64,000 bases of DNA from the NCBI GenBank assembly GCA_963575745.1, contig CAUYUJ010017971.1, forward strand, positions 413,894 through 477,893, read 5' to 3'. The notes below the pieces were generated by a model. That model did no database searches. It had not been told where the DNA came from and was given only the letters and a program-made list of their open reading frames with translations. Both the position numbers and the translations under genes were made by a program. Numbering within the stretch: position 1 is the stretch's first letter; each line of letters opens with the position of its first letter. Below, in pieces: positions 41,861 through 51,862 of this stretch. Origin of the DNA: Prorocentrum cordatum (taxonomy: Eukaryota; Sar; Dinophyceae; Prorocentrales; Prorocentraceae).

Positions 41861-42110
41861 GCGGCATTTCGAAGGTGATGTCGAGCATAAATGATACTAG
41901 GCTGTATTGGGGTACCCCCGTTTGACATCCACCGTGCATCGTATTCATTTGAACAGCAGATGAAATTCAAATCGGCAAGGTCTCCAAAGATGTTGTTGAA
42001 CCAGCTCGGGAAATAGCCGTTCCTAGATCCTTGTAGCGGTCGTCGTATACTTCCACCTTGTAGAAACCACCCTGTGCAAAGCTCCGGGTCGCGGAACGCC
42101 GCCAGCCATA
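41860..42110 (-). pseudogene. Broken coding-like fragments in three frames
   Basis: Read on the minus strand, protein-like segments follow each other in different frames: FAQGGFYKVEVYDDRYKDLG (about 42,090-42,030), then GYFPSWFNNIFGDLADLNF and CSNEYDARW (about 42,020-41,930), then SLVSFMLDITFEMPLKIGV and AVRGEEEYHPRR (about 41,905-41,820). The spacing is too tight for introns, so a gene broken by small indels is the simplest reading. No family recognised. Confidence 0.35.
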
Positions 42111-42754
42111 GGCCCGGCCCAGCATGGCAGGGGCCTTCACTCGCTGCAACCCCCGCCCCGAGGGTAAACCAGGTCTGGGCGACGCAGGCCGGGCAGGGAA
42201 CCGGCCCCCCGTTCCCAGAGAGAGGGGTTGCAGGACTGGAAGGCCGCGGGGGGCGCGGCCCCGAAAGTTGGGACGGGGCCCCGGATGCGCCGCAGAAGGT
42301 AGCTGGAACGACTATGGGCTATGGGGGCGCGCGCCGCTGTTGCCGGCGCGGTAATTCCCATGCCCTCCGCCTGCCGGCACCGGTCGCCCCCATGCCCTTC
42401 GCCTCAAGTTTTGTCTACCTCCGCCTCGGCGGGGCGATCCGAAGGAGAGCGAACCGAATCAGCACGCAGCAGACCTTCGGGCGAATGCCCTGAGCACTGC
42501 CGATGCTGACGCGGCTTCGCCGAGCCCAAGCCCAAAGGCTAGGCGTTCGATCATGGGCCCCTTGTTACCCATTCGCCTTCGGCGCTCTTCGGGCGGTCTT
42601 ATGGCAATCTTCTGGCGGTCTTCGGCGGTCTTCGTCGGGTTCCCGCGGTTTCAGGCGGTCGCGGGCAGTGTCTGGCGGTCTTCGGCACGAAAGCTGGACG
42701 GTTGCGTTCAGCTTAAGGGGCCCATCCTCGAACACCTAACAATGGTATAAGCAA
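42111..42754. other. Intergenic, no gene recognised
   Basis: Plain GC-rich sequence; a loose GGCGGTCTTC repetition occurs at 42,585-42,685. Confidence 0.45.
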
Positions 42755-42782
42755 AGAGAGAGAGAGAGAGAGAAAGAGAGAA

Positions 42783-42813
<31 letters not shown>

Positions 42814-42850
42814 GAGAGAAAGAGAGAGAAACAACAAAAAAAGAGAAACA
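42755..42850. repeat. GA dinucleotide microsatellite
   Basis: (GA)n with AAAG interruptions, about 85 bp. Confidence 0.95.
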
Positions 42851-42982
42851 CACATCGAAGGTCGGGGGGTGAGATCGCAATTGCACGGGGGCCCCCAACC
42901 GGGAAATTGTTTCGTTACGTTCGTGTCGCGCGCACGGGCGAGGCGAACCTGCATGGGCGCGCGAGAGGAACGAACCCGCCTT

Positions 42983-43300
42983 CGCTAGGGCGAAAGCAGC
43001 ATTATCCCCCTCACGCCCGTCCGGCGGTGGCCCGCGGTGCCCCGCGGTGCCCCGTGGCGTCCCGCGGTGTCCCGTGGTGTCCGCCGCTGCTAGGGCGAAG
43101 TTAACACAAATGATTATCCCCCTCCCGCCCGTCCGGCGGTGGCTCGCGGTGGCTCGCGGTGCCCCGCGGTGTCCCGTGGTGTCCCGTGGTGTCCGCCGCT
43201 GCTAGGGCGAAGTCAAGACACATGATTATCCCCCGCCCGTCCGTCCGTCCGTCCGTCCGGCTGCGGTTCGCGATGTCCCGCGGTGTCCCAGGGTGTCCCG
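42983..43300. repeat. Tandem repeat of about 110 bp, three units
   Basis: Each unit runs GCTAGGGCGAAG, then an A-rich spacer, ATTATCCCCC, CGCCCGTCC, then a run of CCCCGCGGTG/TCCCGTGGTG decamers to CCGCCGCTGC. The third unit has a (GTCC)n expansion near 43,235-43,258. Confidence 0.75.
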
Positions 43301-43910
43301 TGGTGTCCCGCTAGGTAAGATCAACCGTGAAATCGATAGTGCTATCGGTAGTGAAATCGACAGTTGAATCGATACTGCGATCGATGTGGCGTCCCAAGGT
43401 GCCCCGTGGTCCCCCAAAAAGTGGGATCGATAGTGCGATCGATATGGAGATCGACGGGTGTCCCGCGGTGTCCCGTTATGCGAAATGGATAATGAGGTCG
43501 ACAGTGAGATCGATACTGAAATCGATGTGGTGCCCCGAGGTGCCCCGTGGTGTCCCAAATCGTGAGATCGTTCATGAGATCGATCGTGAGATCGACAGCT
43601 GTCCCGTGGTGTCCAGTTGAGTGTGAGTGAGACCGATAATGAGATCGATAGTGAGATCGACGCGGTTTCCCGCATTGTCCCGCGATGTCCCGTTGAACGA
43701 GACCGATAGTGAGATCGATCGTGAGATCGATAGTGAGATCGCCAGGTGTCCCGCGATGTCCCATGGTGTCCCGCGGTGGCCCGTGGTGTCCCGTGGCGTC
43801 CCGTGGAGTGAGATCGATAAGGAGATCGCTAATGAGATCGACCAGTGCCCCGTGGTGTCCCGCGGCGTCCCGTGGTTCCCCGTCGAGTGAGATCGACAAT
43901 GAGATCGATT
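43300..43910. repeat. Compound repeat alternating GAGATCGATAGT and TCCCGYGGTG words
   Basis: Blocks of GAGATCGATAGT-type dodecamers (each with a GATC, many also ATCGAT) alternate with blocks of CCCGCGGTGT/CCCGTGGTGT decamers about every 100-110 bp, at least six rounds. Both word types vary by single substitutions. Non-coding by composition, though frames stay open. Confidence 0.75.
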
Positions 43911-44259
43911 GAGTCAGATGCCCCCCCCCTCTCCCCCCCTCCACAACCCCCTTATCCCCCGAGAGGTGGTCGCATAGGTGCTTATAAGTACACCGCCGCC
44001 GCCCCCTCCCCCCCCCCCCGCCCCGCGCCGCCACCCCCGCGGGGTCCTCCGTTCCATGCGTCGGCGCCCAAGAGAAGCGATGATGTGATGTTGTGTTCCT
44101 GTCAATGTGCTGACTGTCTGCTAGAATGCGCAATGCGAGCCCCCCCTTTGCACTGCAAACCTCCAGGCGCAGCGCGCGCGGCGGAGAGCGCCCATTGCAG
44201 ACCCCCGACGCAGCGCAGACGCAGTACCCAAGTCCACGCCCAAATTCTGCCGCGGCCGA
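43911..44259. other. C-rich intergenic sequence
   Basis: Runs of C at 43,920-43,940 and 44,005-44,040. I see no gene. Confidence 0.5.
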
Positions 44260-44440
44260 TCACGCAGTCAGCAGGTCGCGCATGATGCGCTGCGCCGCAT
44301 CCCCCGCCTTGACCCGCACGTGGTCGCCCCTGTGCCAGTAGTCGCACCGGGCCGAGCGGACCTCTGTGGCATGCAGCTTGGTTCCTGCCTTGGCGTTGGC
44401 GCTCCAGCGGATGCGGTCTTCGATGAAACGCCGCGCGCGG
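44260..44440 (-). CDS. C-terminal coding-like fragment, unknown protein
   Basis: The minus strand reads RRFIEDRIRWSANAKAGTKL then HATEVRSARCDYWHRGDHVR and VKAGDAAQRIMRDLLTA followed by TGA (44,262-44,260). The CDYWHRGDHVRVK segment resembles the C-terminal segment of some integrase-like or RNA-binding polyproteins, but I cannot assign it. Upstream this frame meets a stop at once, while a neighbouring frame (LRWISKELNAP) looks coding, so a frameshift near 44,445 is likely. Confidence 0.35.
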
Positions 44441-45370
44441 TGGGGGCGCGTTCAGCTCCTTGGAGATCCACCGAAGGCGACCCTTATTCTGGATTGGGCG
44501 GGCACGCTCCTCGACGCCATCGACCCCCATGGCCGACTTTCGACTCACCCACGAGTTTTTTTTGGTTTGTTGAGGTCGCGGTGGTCGAACGTGAATACCT
44601 GGTCTTCAACCCGGGGAGGCGCGCGGGCAGGCGCCGCAGCGCCTTCGCCCCTGATTTCTCATGGGCGCCCCGCGCGATCTCACGCGCATGGCCAGCGCGC
44701 GCGCTCGGGGCGCTGTGAACGTTGATCTCGCCCTTCACAATGCAGTGCTCCGGCGCCGCGCGCCGCGAACAGCTGCGCGGCGCAATCGATCGGGGGCCCC
44801 TCCCTCAAGCGGAAAGGCGAGGACAGGTCCTTGAATGTCTTGCGACGGAAGTGCCCCGAGATAGCGTCTCTGTCGACGTTCTCGCGGTGATCGGACACGA
44901 CGCCCACGAAGTGCGCGACCTTCTTCGTTTGGCCGTCCGCCTCGGCGTCGCCAGGTGCCCACGGGAGATCATCGGCAGAGTTTGCGGCGCCCGTCTCGCC
45001 CCCAGGAAAAGTCAGCCTGCGCGCGGCGAGGTCATTCGCGACCGTTGCCGCCGCGATCGTCGCAGCGGCGCGCGGCGCCGCGGGGGGGGGGGGGGGGGCG
45101 GGCGCGCGCGGGGGCGCGGCGAGCCAGGCAGCGCCAGGGCGGCTGCCTCCAGCCCAAGCATCGGCGGGGCCCAAAAAGCTACGTTAACGAGGACGTTGAA
45201 AAGGACGTCGGCGGCGCAGTTGGTCCGTTTCCTCCTCTGTCTCTCGGCGCTCTGTCCCGCTGCGCCTGCCCTGCTCTATCCCCCTCGTTCTCTCGCTCTC
45301 GCTCGCTGTGGTTTGCTGCGGCTCCAGTGGCCAGAGTGGAGCAGCTCGGCAAGGCTGCGCGCGGCGCGCG
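44441..45370. other. Coding-like but unassigned sequence
   Basis: The minus strand has a plausible segment at about 44,770-44,960 (TKKVAHFVGVVSDHRENVDR then DAISGHFRRKTFKDLSSPFR) within an open frame of 164 codons. It may be an exon of the same gene as 44,260-44,440. The rest is GC-rich with a G-run at 45,080-45,100. Confidence 0.3.
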
Positions 45371-45931
45371 TCAGCCCCAGTCGTTCGCGCGGCCGCGGGG
45401 CGGGCCGCGCTGCGCCAAGAGCTTCACTTTCTTGGCTGCCCAAGGGGGCAAGTGGCGCTTCGCGCGCACCTGGGGGGTCCGCCGCCAGCTCTCCCAGGGA
45501 GCGATGGCCTTCTCGAGCGCCTCCTCAGCCTCCTCGGTATTCTTCTCGGCCTTTTCGGTCCCGTTCTCGGCCTTCTGCAGCTCCTTCTCCGCCTTCTCCA
45601 AGGAGTCCCGCGTCTCGCGCAGCTCCGCCCGCGCGTTCTTGAGAGCGGCCGTTTTCTCCGTGAGTTGCTCCTTGAGGCGGTTGGCAAACCTCTGCCGCGG
45701 CGGCCTTGTGGTTCGCGGCGCGCTTCTCCCTGTAGCGGTGGTTCGAACGGCGGGAACGCGTATCCAGCGCGCTCTCGGGGGACCTGCGAGCTGCTGCGCG
45801 CGCCTCCCTCAGCAGTTTGGCAACTGCTGGTTTGTTGCTCAAGTCCTGCTCTCTCTATTCGCGGCCCTGCGCACCTTGTTGTTGAACAGCTTCTTCTCGT
45901 AAGCCGGGGCCCCTCTTTTGGGGTTTCCCAT
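45371..45931 (-). pseudogene. Frameshifted coiled-coil protein, about 185 codons
   Basis: The minus strand starts at ATG 45,931 (MGNPKRGAPAYEKKLFNNKV...). It shifts frame in an AGAGAGAG run near 45,850 to SNKPAVAKLLREARAAARRS, and shifts again near 45,695 to FANRLKEQLTEKTAALKNAR, continuing as a Glu/Lys coiled coil (EKAEKELQKAENGTEKAEKN) to the basic end RGPPRGRANDWG and a stop at 45,371. Both shifts are small indels in an otherwise colinear protein, so a retroposed or decayed gene is the best reading. The two frame changes have no intron-like spacing. Function unknown. Confidence 0.55.
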
Positions 45932-46380
45932 GGCGACGCGAAGCACGGGGCGCGGAACCAGTTAAACCTTGAGGAGCCAAAGCCGAAACAGGTACGGAGG
46001 AGGGGAGGGGAGAGAGGAACACGCAGGATAAGCGGGACCACCTAGGAACGGGCCCCGTTCGTTTGCGAATTCTCTTCTGTAACTGTGGTGTTACCGAGGG
46101 CATCCAAAAAATAGATGCCTCCATCACATGCCGTTATTCCTCCTCCTCCTCCTCCTCTTCCTCGCTCTTCCTCGTTCATGCTCAGAAGAAGTGTTGCGAG
46201 ACGAAGGCAGGCCAGGCAAACTGCCGGAGGGCCAACTTTGAAACCCACTGCACAACGTGGAGAACGAAGAGAACGAGGAGGAACGGGAAGGAAAGGCGGA
46301 GGATGAGGAATACGAATGACATATAGTCGCTCCCCGCCCCAACCGCTGGAGGATGAGAATTCAAGGGTGACGAAAAGGAT
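45932..46380. other. Intergenic, no gene recognised
   Basis: A short (CTC)n at 46,138-46,160 and otherwise plain sequence; small ORFs only. Confidence 0.5.
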
Positions 46381-46880
46381 GCCTCGCAGAGGTCCCCCAA
46401 AACGCACTAAAAACGAGGTTCCCGCCTGAGAGGTCCCCAAAAACACACCCAAAACGAAGCTCCCGCATGAGAGGCCCCCCAAAAAAACACTCAAAACGAG
46501 GCTCCCGCCTGAGAGGTCCCCCCTCAAAAAAAATCCAAAAACCAACCCTCTCATCCTTGTAACTGTCCCAAAGCCCTCCCCCAAAAAGAACAACTTCTGA
46601 GGAGAACTCCCCCCCCCCATTTCCCCTCTTCTTACCCGCCCCCTCATCGGAGGGGAGGAAGAATTCTCCTCTGAAACGTTGGTTGTTGTTTTGTTGTTGG
46701 TGGCAATTACAAGGATGAGAAAGGTGGTGCTTGGATGTCATTGTTTTTTTTTGAGAGGGGGGCGCTCAGGCGGGAGCCTCGTTTTGAGTGTGTTTTTGTT
46801 TGACCTCTCAGGCGGGAGTTTCCTTTTGGGTGTTTTTTGTTGCGGACCACTCAGGCGGGAGCCTCGTTTTGAACGCCTGG
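46380..46880. repeat. Inverted pair of CTCCCGCCTGAGAGGTCC minisatellite arms
   Basis: The left arm (46,385-46,530) has three units of about 50 bp: AAAACGAGGCTCCCGCCTGA followed by GAGGTCCCC and an A-rich spacer. The right arm (46,750-46,875) has three units in the opposite orientation (CAGGCGGGAGCCTCGTTTTG). About 220 bp separates the arms, which also contain inverse copies of ACAACTTCTGAGGAGA / TTCTCCTCTGAAACGTTG. Transcripts across it could form a long imperfect hairpin. The same words occur in the 158-bp satellite. Confidence 0.7.
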
Positions 46881-46924
46881 CAAGGCTTTGTTTGATTCTG
46901 TCCCGCAAGGGGATTCTGATTGGG

Positions 46925-47050
46925 AGGAGGGGGGAGAGAAGGATGAGGAGGGGGAGGAGGAGGAGGCGGAGGAGGAGGAAAAGAGAAAGAGAGAAAGAGA
47001 GAGAGAGAGAGAGACAGAGAGAGAGAGAGAGACGAGACAGAGAGAGAGGG
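46925..47050. repeat. GGA then GA purine tract
   Basis: About 125 bp of purine-only plus strand, (GGA)n passing into (GA)n. Confidence 0.9.
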
Positions 47051-47426
47051 ATAATGGAGAAGCGAAATGATGTCGGAATGGGAACGGTTCCTTTTTTTTT
47101 CAAAAGCCTTTGAAGGCCGAAAGCGCTCAACAAGAAGAGGCAGGATGAGGTAAACACCCGCGGAGGGTACCATATACCATATCTATACACAAGCATATAT
47201 ACATTTTTGAAGAGAGAAAAAGAAACACACATACTTATATTATGAGAGTGATAACAGCGGAAGTGAAGCATGTGAGAGTGATGTTGGTGGCCGTTGCCAC
47301 GCCGATACCGTTGGTGACGCCATTCAAGAGGAGAGGAGGGAGGAGAGTGGAGAGGAGAGGTGATGCGTCCCCCTGTGCCCTGAACACGAACGGGCACGGA
47401 TAGCAACCTTGCGTACCGATGTGCCA
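47051..47426. other. Intergenic, no gene recognised
   Basis: Lower-GC sequence with a T-run near 47,091-47,100; short ORFs without motifs. Confidence 0.5.
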
Positions 47427-47930
47427 TGAACAACCGTGACGGACAGCGGCCGCCCTCAGGGACCACCCCCATGCGCGCCCCACTGCGGTGTCGAGAAATC
47501 GCCACGCCTGCTGTGCCCTGAACGACCGTCACGGACAGCGGCCGCACTCAGGGACCACCCCGTGCGCACCTCCTGTGGTGTCGAAAATATGCCACACATG
47601 CTGTGCCCTGGACGACCGTCACGGATAGCGGCCGCGCTCAATGAACACCTCGTGCGCACTCCCAGTGGTGTCGAAAATGTGCCACACCTGCTAGGGCAAG
47701 GGCGACCGTCACGGATAGCGGCCGCCCTCAAGGACCACCCCGTGCGCACGCCCTGTGGTGTCGAAACAACGCCACGCCTGCCCTGCCCTGAACAACCGTC
47801 ACGCATAGCGGCCGCCCTCAGGGACCACCCCGTGCGCACCCCGGTGGTGTCGCGAAAACGCCACCCCTGGTGTGCCCTGGTCGACCGTCACGGATAGCGG
47901 CCGCGCCGAGGGACCACCCCGTGCGATCCT
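47427..47930. repeat. Tandem repeat of about 90 bp, array 1
   Basis: Anchors CGTCACGGATAGCGGCCGC at 47,435, 47,527, 47,617, 47,706, 47,797 and 47,885 (spacing 88-92 bp). One plus frame reads through five units as a 30-residue repeat (RPSRIAAALRDHPVRTPCGV...), so most length changes were multiples of three. No domain recognised. Confidence 0.85.
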
Positions 47931-47994
47931 CCTCTTGGCGCGCATGTGTTGCGTGGTGTGCGTGTCATGTGTTTGTGTGTTTACATGCTCGTGT

Positions 47995-48115
47995 GTGCTG
48001 CGCTGTGTTGTGCAGTGCTGTGCTGTGCTGTGCTGTGCTGAGCTGTGCCGTGCTGAGCTGAGCTGTGCTGTGCTGCGTTGCGCTGGTCTGTGTTGTGCTG
48101 TGCTGTGTCGTGGGG
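47995..48115. repeat. CTGTG pentanucleotide array
   Basis: (GCTGT)n with GCTGA and GTTGC variants, about 115 bp, joining the two 90-bp arrays. Same class as the pentamers at 8,640-9,112. Confidence 0.9.
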
Positions 48116-48116
48116 G

Positions 48117-48662
48117 TGTGCCGAAACGGGCGTGGCGCCCACATGCAAACTGCAGCGCTGGGACCTTCGGTGGAACTCCCTACGGGGTCACAAAACGTGT
48201 GATGGGTGCCGCAACGGGCGCGTCGCCCACATGCGAACTGCACCGAGGTGGCCTTCGGTGGAACTCTCTGTGGGGCCACGAAACGCGTGAGGGGTGTACC
48301 GAAACGGGCGCGACGCCCACATGCGAACTGCGCCACTGGGACCTTCGGCGGAGCTCCCTACGGGGTCACAAAACGTGTGATGGGTGCCGCAACGGGCGTG
48401 TCGCCCACATGCGAACTGCACCGGGGAAACCTTCGGTGGAGCTCCCTGTGGGGCCACGAAGCGTGTGAGGGGTGTGCCGAAACGGGCGCGACGCCCATAT
48501 GCGAACTGCGCCACTGGGGCCTTCGGCGGAGCTCCCTATGGGATCACGAAACGTGTGAAGGGTGTGCCGAAACGGGCGCGACACCCAGCTGCGAATTCCA
48601 CCACTGAAACCTTCGGTGGGGCTTCCTATGGGGCCACGAAGCGTGTGAGGGGTGCTCCGAAA
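48117..48662. repeat. Tandem repeat of about 89 bp, array 2
   Basis: Anchors CCGAAACGGGCG or CCGCAACGGGCG at 48,121, 48,209, 48,299, 48,387, 48,478, 48,567 and 48,657. Two unit variants alternate (a GGGGTCACAAAACGTGTGATG type and a GGGGCCACGAAGCGTGTGAGG type), so the higher-order unit is about 178 bp. A plus frame encodes 30-residue units (AETGATPTCELRHW...). Sequence unrelated to array 1 despite equal unit length. Confidence 0.85.
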
Positions 48663-49914
48663 CAGGTGGACGATGCCGGATGGGAGGAGGGAAAGGGGGG
48701 GAGGAGGAGAGGAGGACGCGTGGCGCTGTCCCTTCAAAATGACCACCCAACACCACAGGACGATTGGGGGTAAAAACAAAAGTGCCTGGAACTGCTGAAA
48801 GGGAGGCGAAAAGAACCAGAGTTGCTTGGCAATATTGTCGGGCGCATTGATCGTCTCTTACCTTCTGTGTCAACGCCAGTTCGCGATCGAGGACAACTCC
48901 AGGGTCATTTTAGCTCGTCCCTGGGGGGCACGGGGCGGAGGGCGGGGGGGAGACAGCAGGGGTTACGAGTGAGCGGGGGGGGGCCGCACCAGGCGGCCAG
49001 GCGAGACAGAGGGGATGCACATCTGCCACTTTTTGGGGCGGAGGGCACGCCGAGCACGTCGGCGTGCCTCGTGGCCTCCAGCCTCTGCAGCTGGAGGCAC
49101 CCTCGGTTCGCTGCTCTGGAAGAGGATGGGAAGGAGCAGGATGGGGGAAGGGCGGCGGGGGGAAGGAATGCCTCGATTGGCGCGGACGCGTCGCCTGGCG
49201 CAGGTACGGCCCGATTCAGGGCCACTACGATGACGGCAAGGACCGCGCGGCTACCCCTGCAGAGCTCTCAGCACATGCCCCAGGTGCGTCATGTGGTGTG
49301 CTTACGTGCTGCACGTGCAAGCGGGCAAAAGTGCTCGACATCGGCGCTGTTCGGAGAGGCGGGAGCGGGGAACGCGCGGGCCTGGGGGCCGGAGAGTCCC
49401 CGGCCTGGCCGACATCGCCGCGCCCCCACAGCGCCGACCACGGCGCATCCCCGAGGTGGTAGAGCTCCACCGAAGGATCTCGGCTGCCGCCCGCGCGGCA
49501 GGGAAGCATCAGCGCAGAGCCAAGGAGCGCCCACGGGACCGACCCGCGCCAGACGCGTAACGGCGCCTGCGGGCGGGAGGCCACGGTCACGCCCGCCAGA
49601 GGGCGGCGGCCATCGATCGAGCGATCGGGCGATGTGGTCACGAAGGCAGCTGGGACACGTAGGCTGGCCTCTCGCCGGACGGTGCACTCCGGAAGGGAGG
49701 AGAGGAGAGGAGAAGAGGGAAAGGACGGGGGGATGAGGGGAGGAGGGAAAGAGGGGGATGGGAGGGGGAAAGGTATGCGACGACGACGCCGCCAACGACG
49801 ACGACGGCGGCCCTGACAACGGCCACTTGCCTCCACCCTCCTCACTCCCTCCATGTCTCATTGCTGTTACAGCTCCTCTTCCTCTGGCTCGTCCTCCTCA
49901 CGATCATCATCCTC
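48663..49914. other. GC-rich intergenic sequence
   Basis: Overlapping open frames on both strands (the longest 304 codons on plus) but biased Arg/Gly/Ala composition and no motif. Purine-rich tract at 49,690-49,780. Confidence 0.45.
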
Positions 49915-50015
49915 ATCCTCATCATCATCATCATCATCAGCATCATCAGCATCATCAGCATCATCATCATCATCATCGTCATCGTCATCGTCATCGTCAT
50001 CATCATCAGCATCAG

Positions 50016-50084
<69 letters not shown>

Positions 50085-50085
50085 A
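49915..50085. repeat. ATC microsatellite, followed by CTC tracts
   Basis: (ATC)n with GTC and AGC variants, then pyrimidine repeats to about 50,215. Repeat-driven ORFs only. Confidence 0.95.
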
Positions 50086-50424
50086 CTCTCTCTCTCTCCC
50101 TCACCCCCCTCCGACTCCATCATTCCTCCTCCTCCTCCTCCTCCTCCTCCCCCTCTCTTTCCTCCTCCTTCTCCACCTCCTCCTCCTCCTCCTCCTCCTC
50201 CTCCTCCCCCTCCCACTGCTCCATCCTGCCTCCTCCAAGCTCCTGCATCTGTGTGTTGTTGCAAACAATGAAGTTTTCGGGCCGTGGTCCTCTCTCCTCC
50301 CCCCCTCCCCCGTCTTCTAAGTGGTCGGCGGGCGGGGAGGGCGGGGGCGGCGCAAAGTCAGGTGGCGCCGTTCTGACATAACACGTTATGTTTGTGTTCT
50401 CCGCTCAAGTTCTTTGGCTCGAGC

Positions 50425-50750
50425 ATGCCCGCAGGGGTTCTTGCGGCCTCGCCCGAGTTCTTTCTCCTTTGCTCCCCGTGCGGCAGCAGCGCGGGCAATT
50501 CCGATAGTTCGGGCGGCTCTTCGTGGGAGCTGGTCGAGCTGGAGTCCTCCGACGATTAGCAGGTGCCGAACCTGCCGCCGAGTGCGCTGGAGAGCGCAGA
50601 CGAGACGGCTCGTTTCGGGTGCTGGCCGTTCGGGCTCCTGGTGTGGTCGCTCTTCTCGCTGGTGAGTGATCCGATCGTGGACCAGGATTATGTTGACGAG
50701 CCCGAGGGTCTCGAGATCCAGATGCCAGTGGAGCCATGGTCTCGCCGCTT
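50425..50750 (+). pseudogene. DIRS-2 gag-like gene, 5' fragment, cut by the DIRS-1 insertion
   Basis: The frame from ATG 50,425 (MPAGVLAASPEFFLL) runs to an in-frame TAG at 50,557. The same frame then continues (PNLPPSALESADETARFGCW, a hydrophobic segment LLVWSLFSLV, and MPVEPWSRR) to base 50,750, where DIRS-1 begins. Joined to 58,610 the frame is restored as PWSRR-F-YRLSA, which aligns with the gag start of DIRS-1 (MAPWSRWNRVYV). The TAG may be decay or, as in DIRS-1, a stop within a longer reading frame. The upstream end of the element is not visible. Confidence 0.6.
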
Positions 50751-51080
50751 TACACAGCACCCACACTCGAGAGCCAGGCTTGAATCTATGTTAACTCGGA
50801 GCGTGCCTATACCTTTAAATCTTGATTTTAGAGTGCTGGGGGCAGGCGGGGGTAGAGCGACAACCCTAATGAAAAGAGGCCCCACAGAATATCCGACGCA
50901 GCAGCGGGAGGAGACACACCCACAGGACAGCGAGCGGCTCGAGAGGAGGGGGCACCCTCCGAAAGTATCTGTTCGCAGCGGCGGGGCCCCATGCGAGGCC
51001 CGAAACTTAAAAGGCCGAGAGGTTCCTGACCGTGCCTCGGCCCACGGTCGGGCCACAAAGCCTCGCGGCGAAACCCCCAG
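50751..51080 (-). repeat. DIRS-1 split repeat B2 (3' end)
   Basis: Copy of 51,248-51,577 at an offset of 497 bp. It forms the outer 3' end of the element; its terminal bases TACACAG meet host DNA at 50,750. A 32-bp unique spacer (51,081-51,112) separates it from A2. Confidence 0.95.
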
Positions 51081-51112
51081 AGCCCATGCAAGCCCAGGGG
51101 GGGCAGGGTTGG

Positions 51113-51247
51113 GAGCCGAAACTTTGCGCAAGGAGCGGAGGGTCAAGCACGAGAGAGAACGAGCTAGCCCTTCTCCTAAAATACAGTTGAGGCGGCTATC
51201 TGAACGTTTAAAGGGGGTGTGTAAAAGTGTGTTTAAAAACGCGTATT
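51113..51247 (-). repeat. DIRS-1 split repeat A2
   Basis: Identical over 135 bp to A1 at 58,475-58,609 (offset 7,362). Its outer end ACGCGTATT joins directly to TACACAG of B1, recreating the end-to-end junction of the element. Confidence 0.95.
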
Positions 51248-51577
51248 TACACAGCACCCACACTCGAGAGCCAGGCTTGAATCTATGTTAACTCGGAGCG
51301 TGCCTATACCTTTACATCTTGATTTTAGAGTGCTGGGGGCAGGCGGGGGTAGAGCGACAACCCTAATGAAAAGAGGCCCCACAGAATATCCGACGCAGCA
51401 GCGGGAGGAGACACACCCACAGGACAGCGAGCGGCTCGAGAGGAGGGGGCACCCTCCGAAAGTATCTGTTCGCAGCGGCGGGGCCCCATGCGAGGCCCGA
51501 AACTTAAAAGGCCGAGAGGTTCCTGACCGTGCCTCGGCCCACGGTCGGGCCACAAAGCCTCGCGGCGAAACCCCCAG
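51248..51577 (-). repeat. DIRS-1 split repeat B1
   Basis: Inner copy of the 330-bp B repeat, between the YR gene and A2. Open in several frames but shared non-coding status with B2 argues against a gene. Confidence 0.95.
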
Positions 51578-51809
51578 TCCCGTCATCACCAGACTGGCAC
51601 TTGTGCCTTCACGCTTCCAGCCACTGCTAGACACGAGCGCGGCACACATTCGGGAGGGAGGGAAAGGGAGATAATTTGTGTCGCTCTCACCCACCAAAAA
51701 ACCTGCTTTATATTTTCCCCAGATCTATCAAGTGTTCAAGGAAGACAAGTGGAGGACAGGGTGCCCGCGCCCAACTCTCGAGGCTCCTGCATTTATATCA
51801 AAAGATATA

Positions 51810-51830
51810 GCTCCCGCGACAAGCGGGAGC
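51810..51830 (-). other. Hairpin downstream of the DIRS-1 YR gene
   Basis: GCTCCCGC, loop GACAA, GCGGGAGC: a perfect 8-bp stem 33 bp beyond the YR stop, next to an AT-rich patch. It could mark the 3' end of the transcript; function is inferred only from position. Confidence 0.4.
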
Positions 51831-51862
51831 CTAAATAGAGGGTGTGGGCTGCGGCAGCCTGC

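Noticed and set aside
48822-49736. 304-codon plus ORF as a gene
   Set aside because: Arg/Gly/Ala-biased composition, competing open minus frames, no motif and no leader relic nearby.
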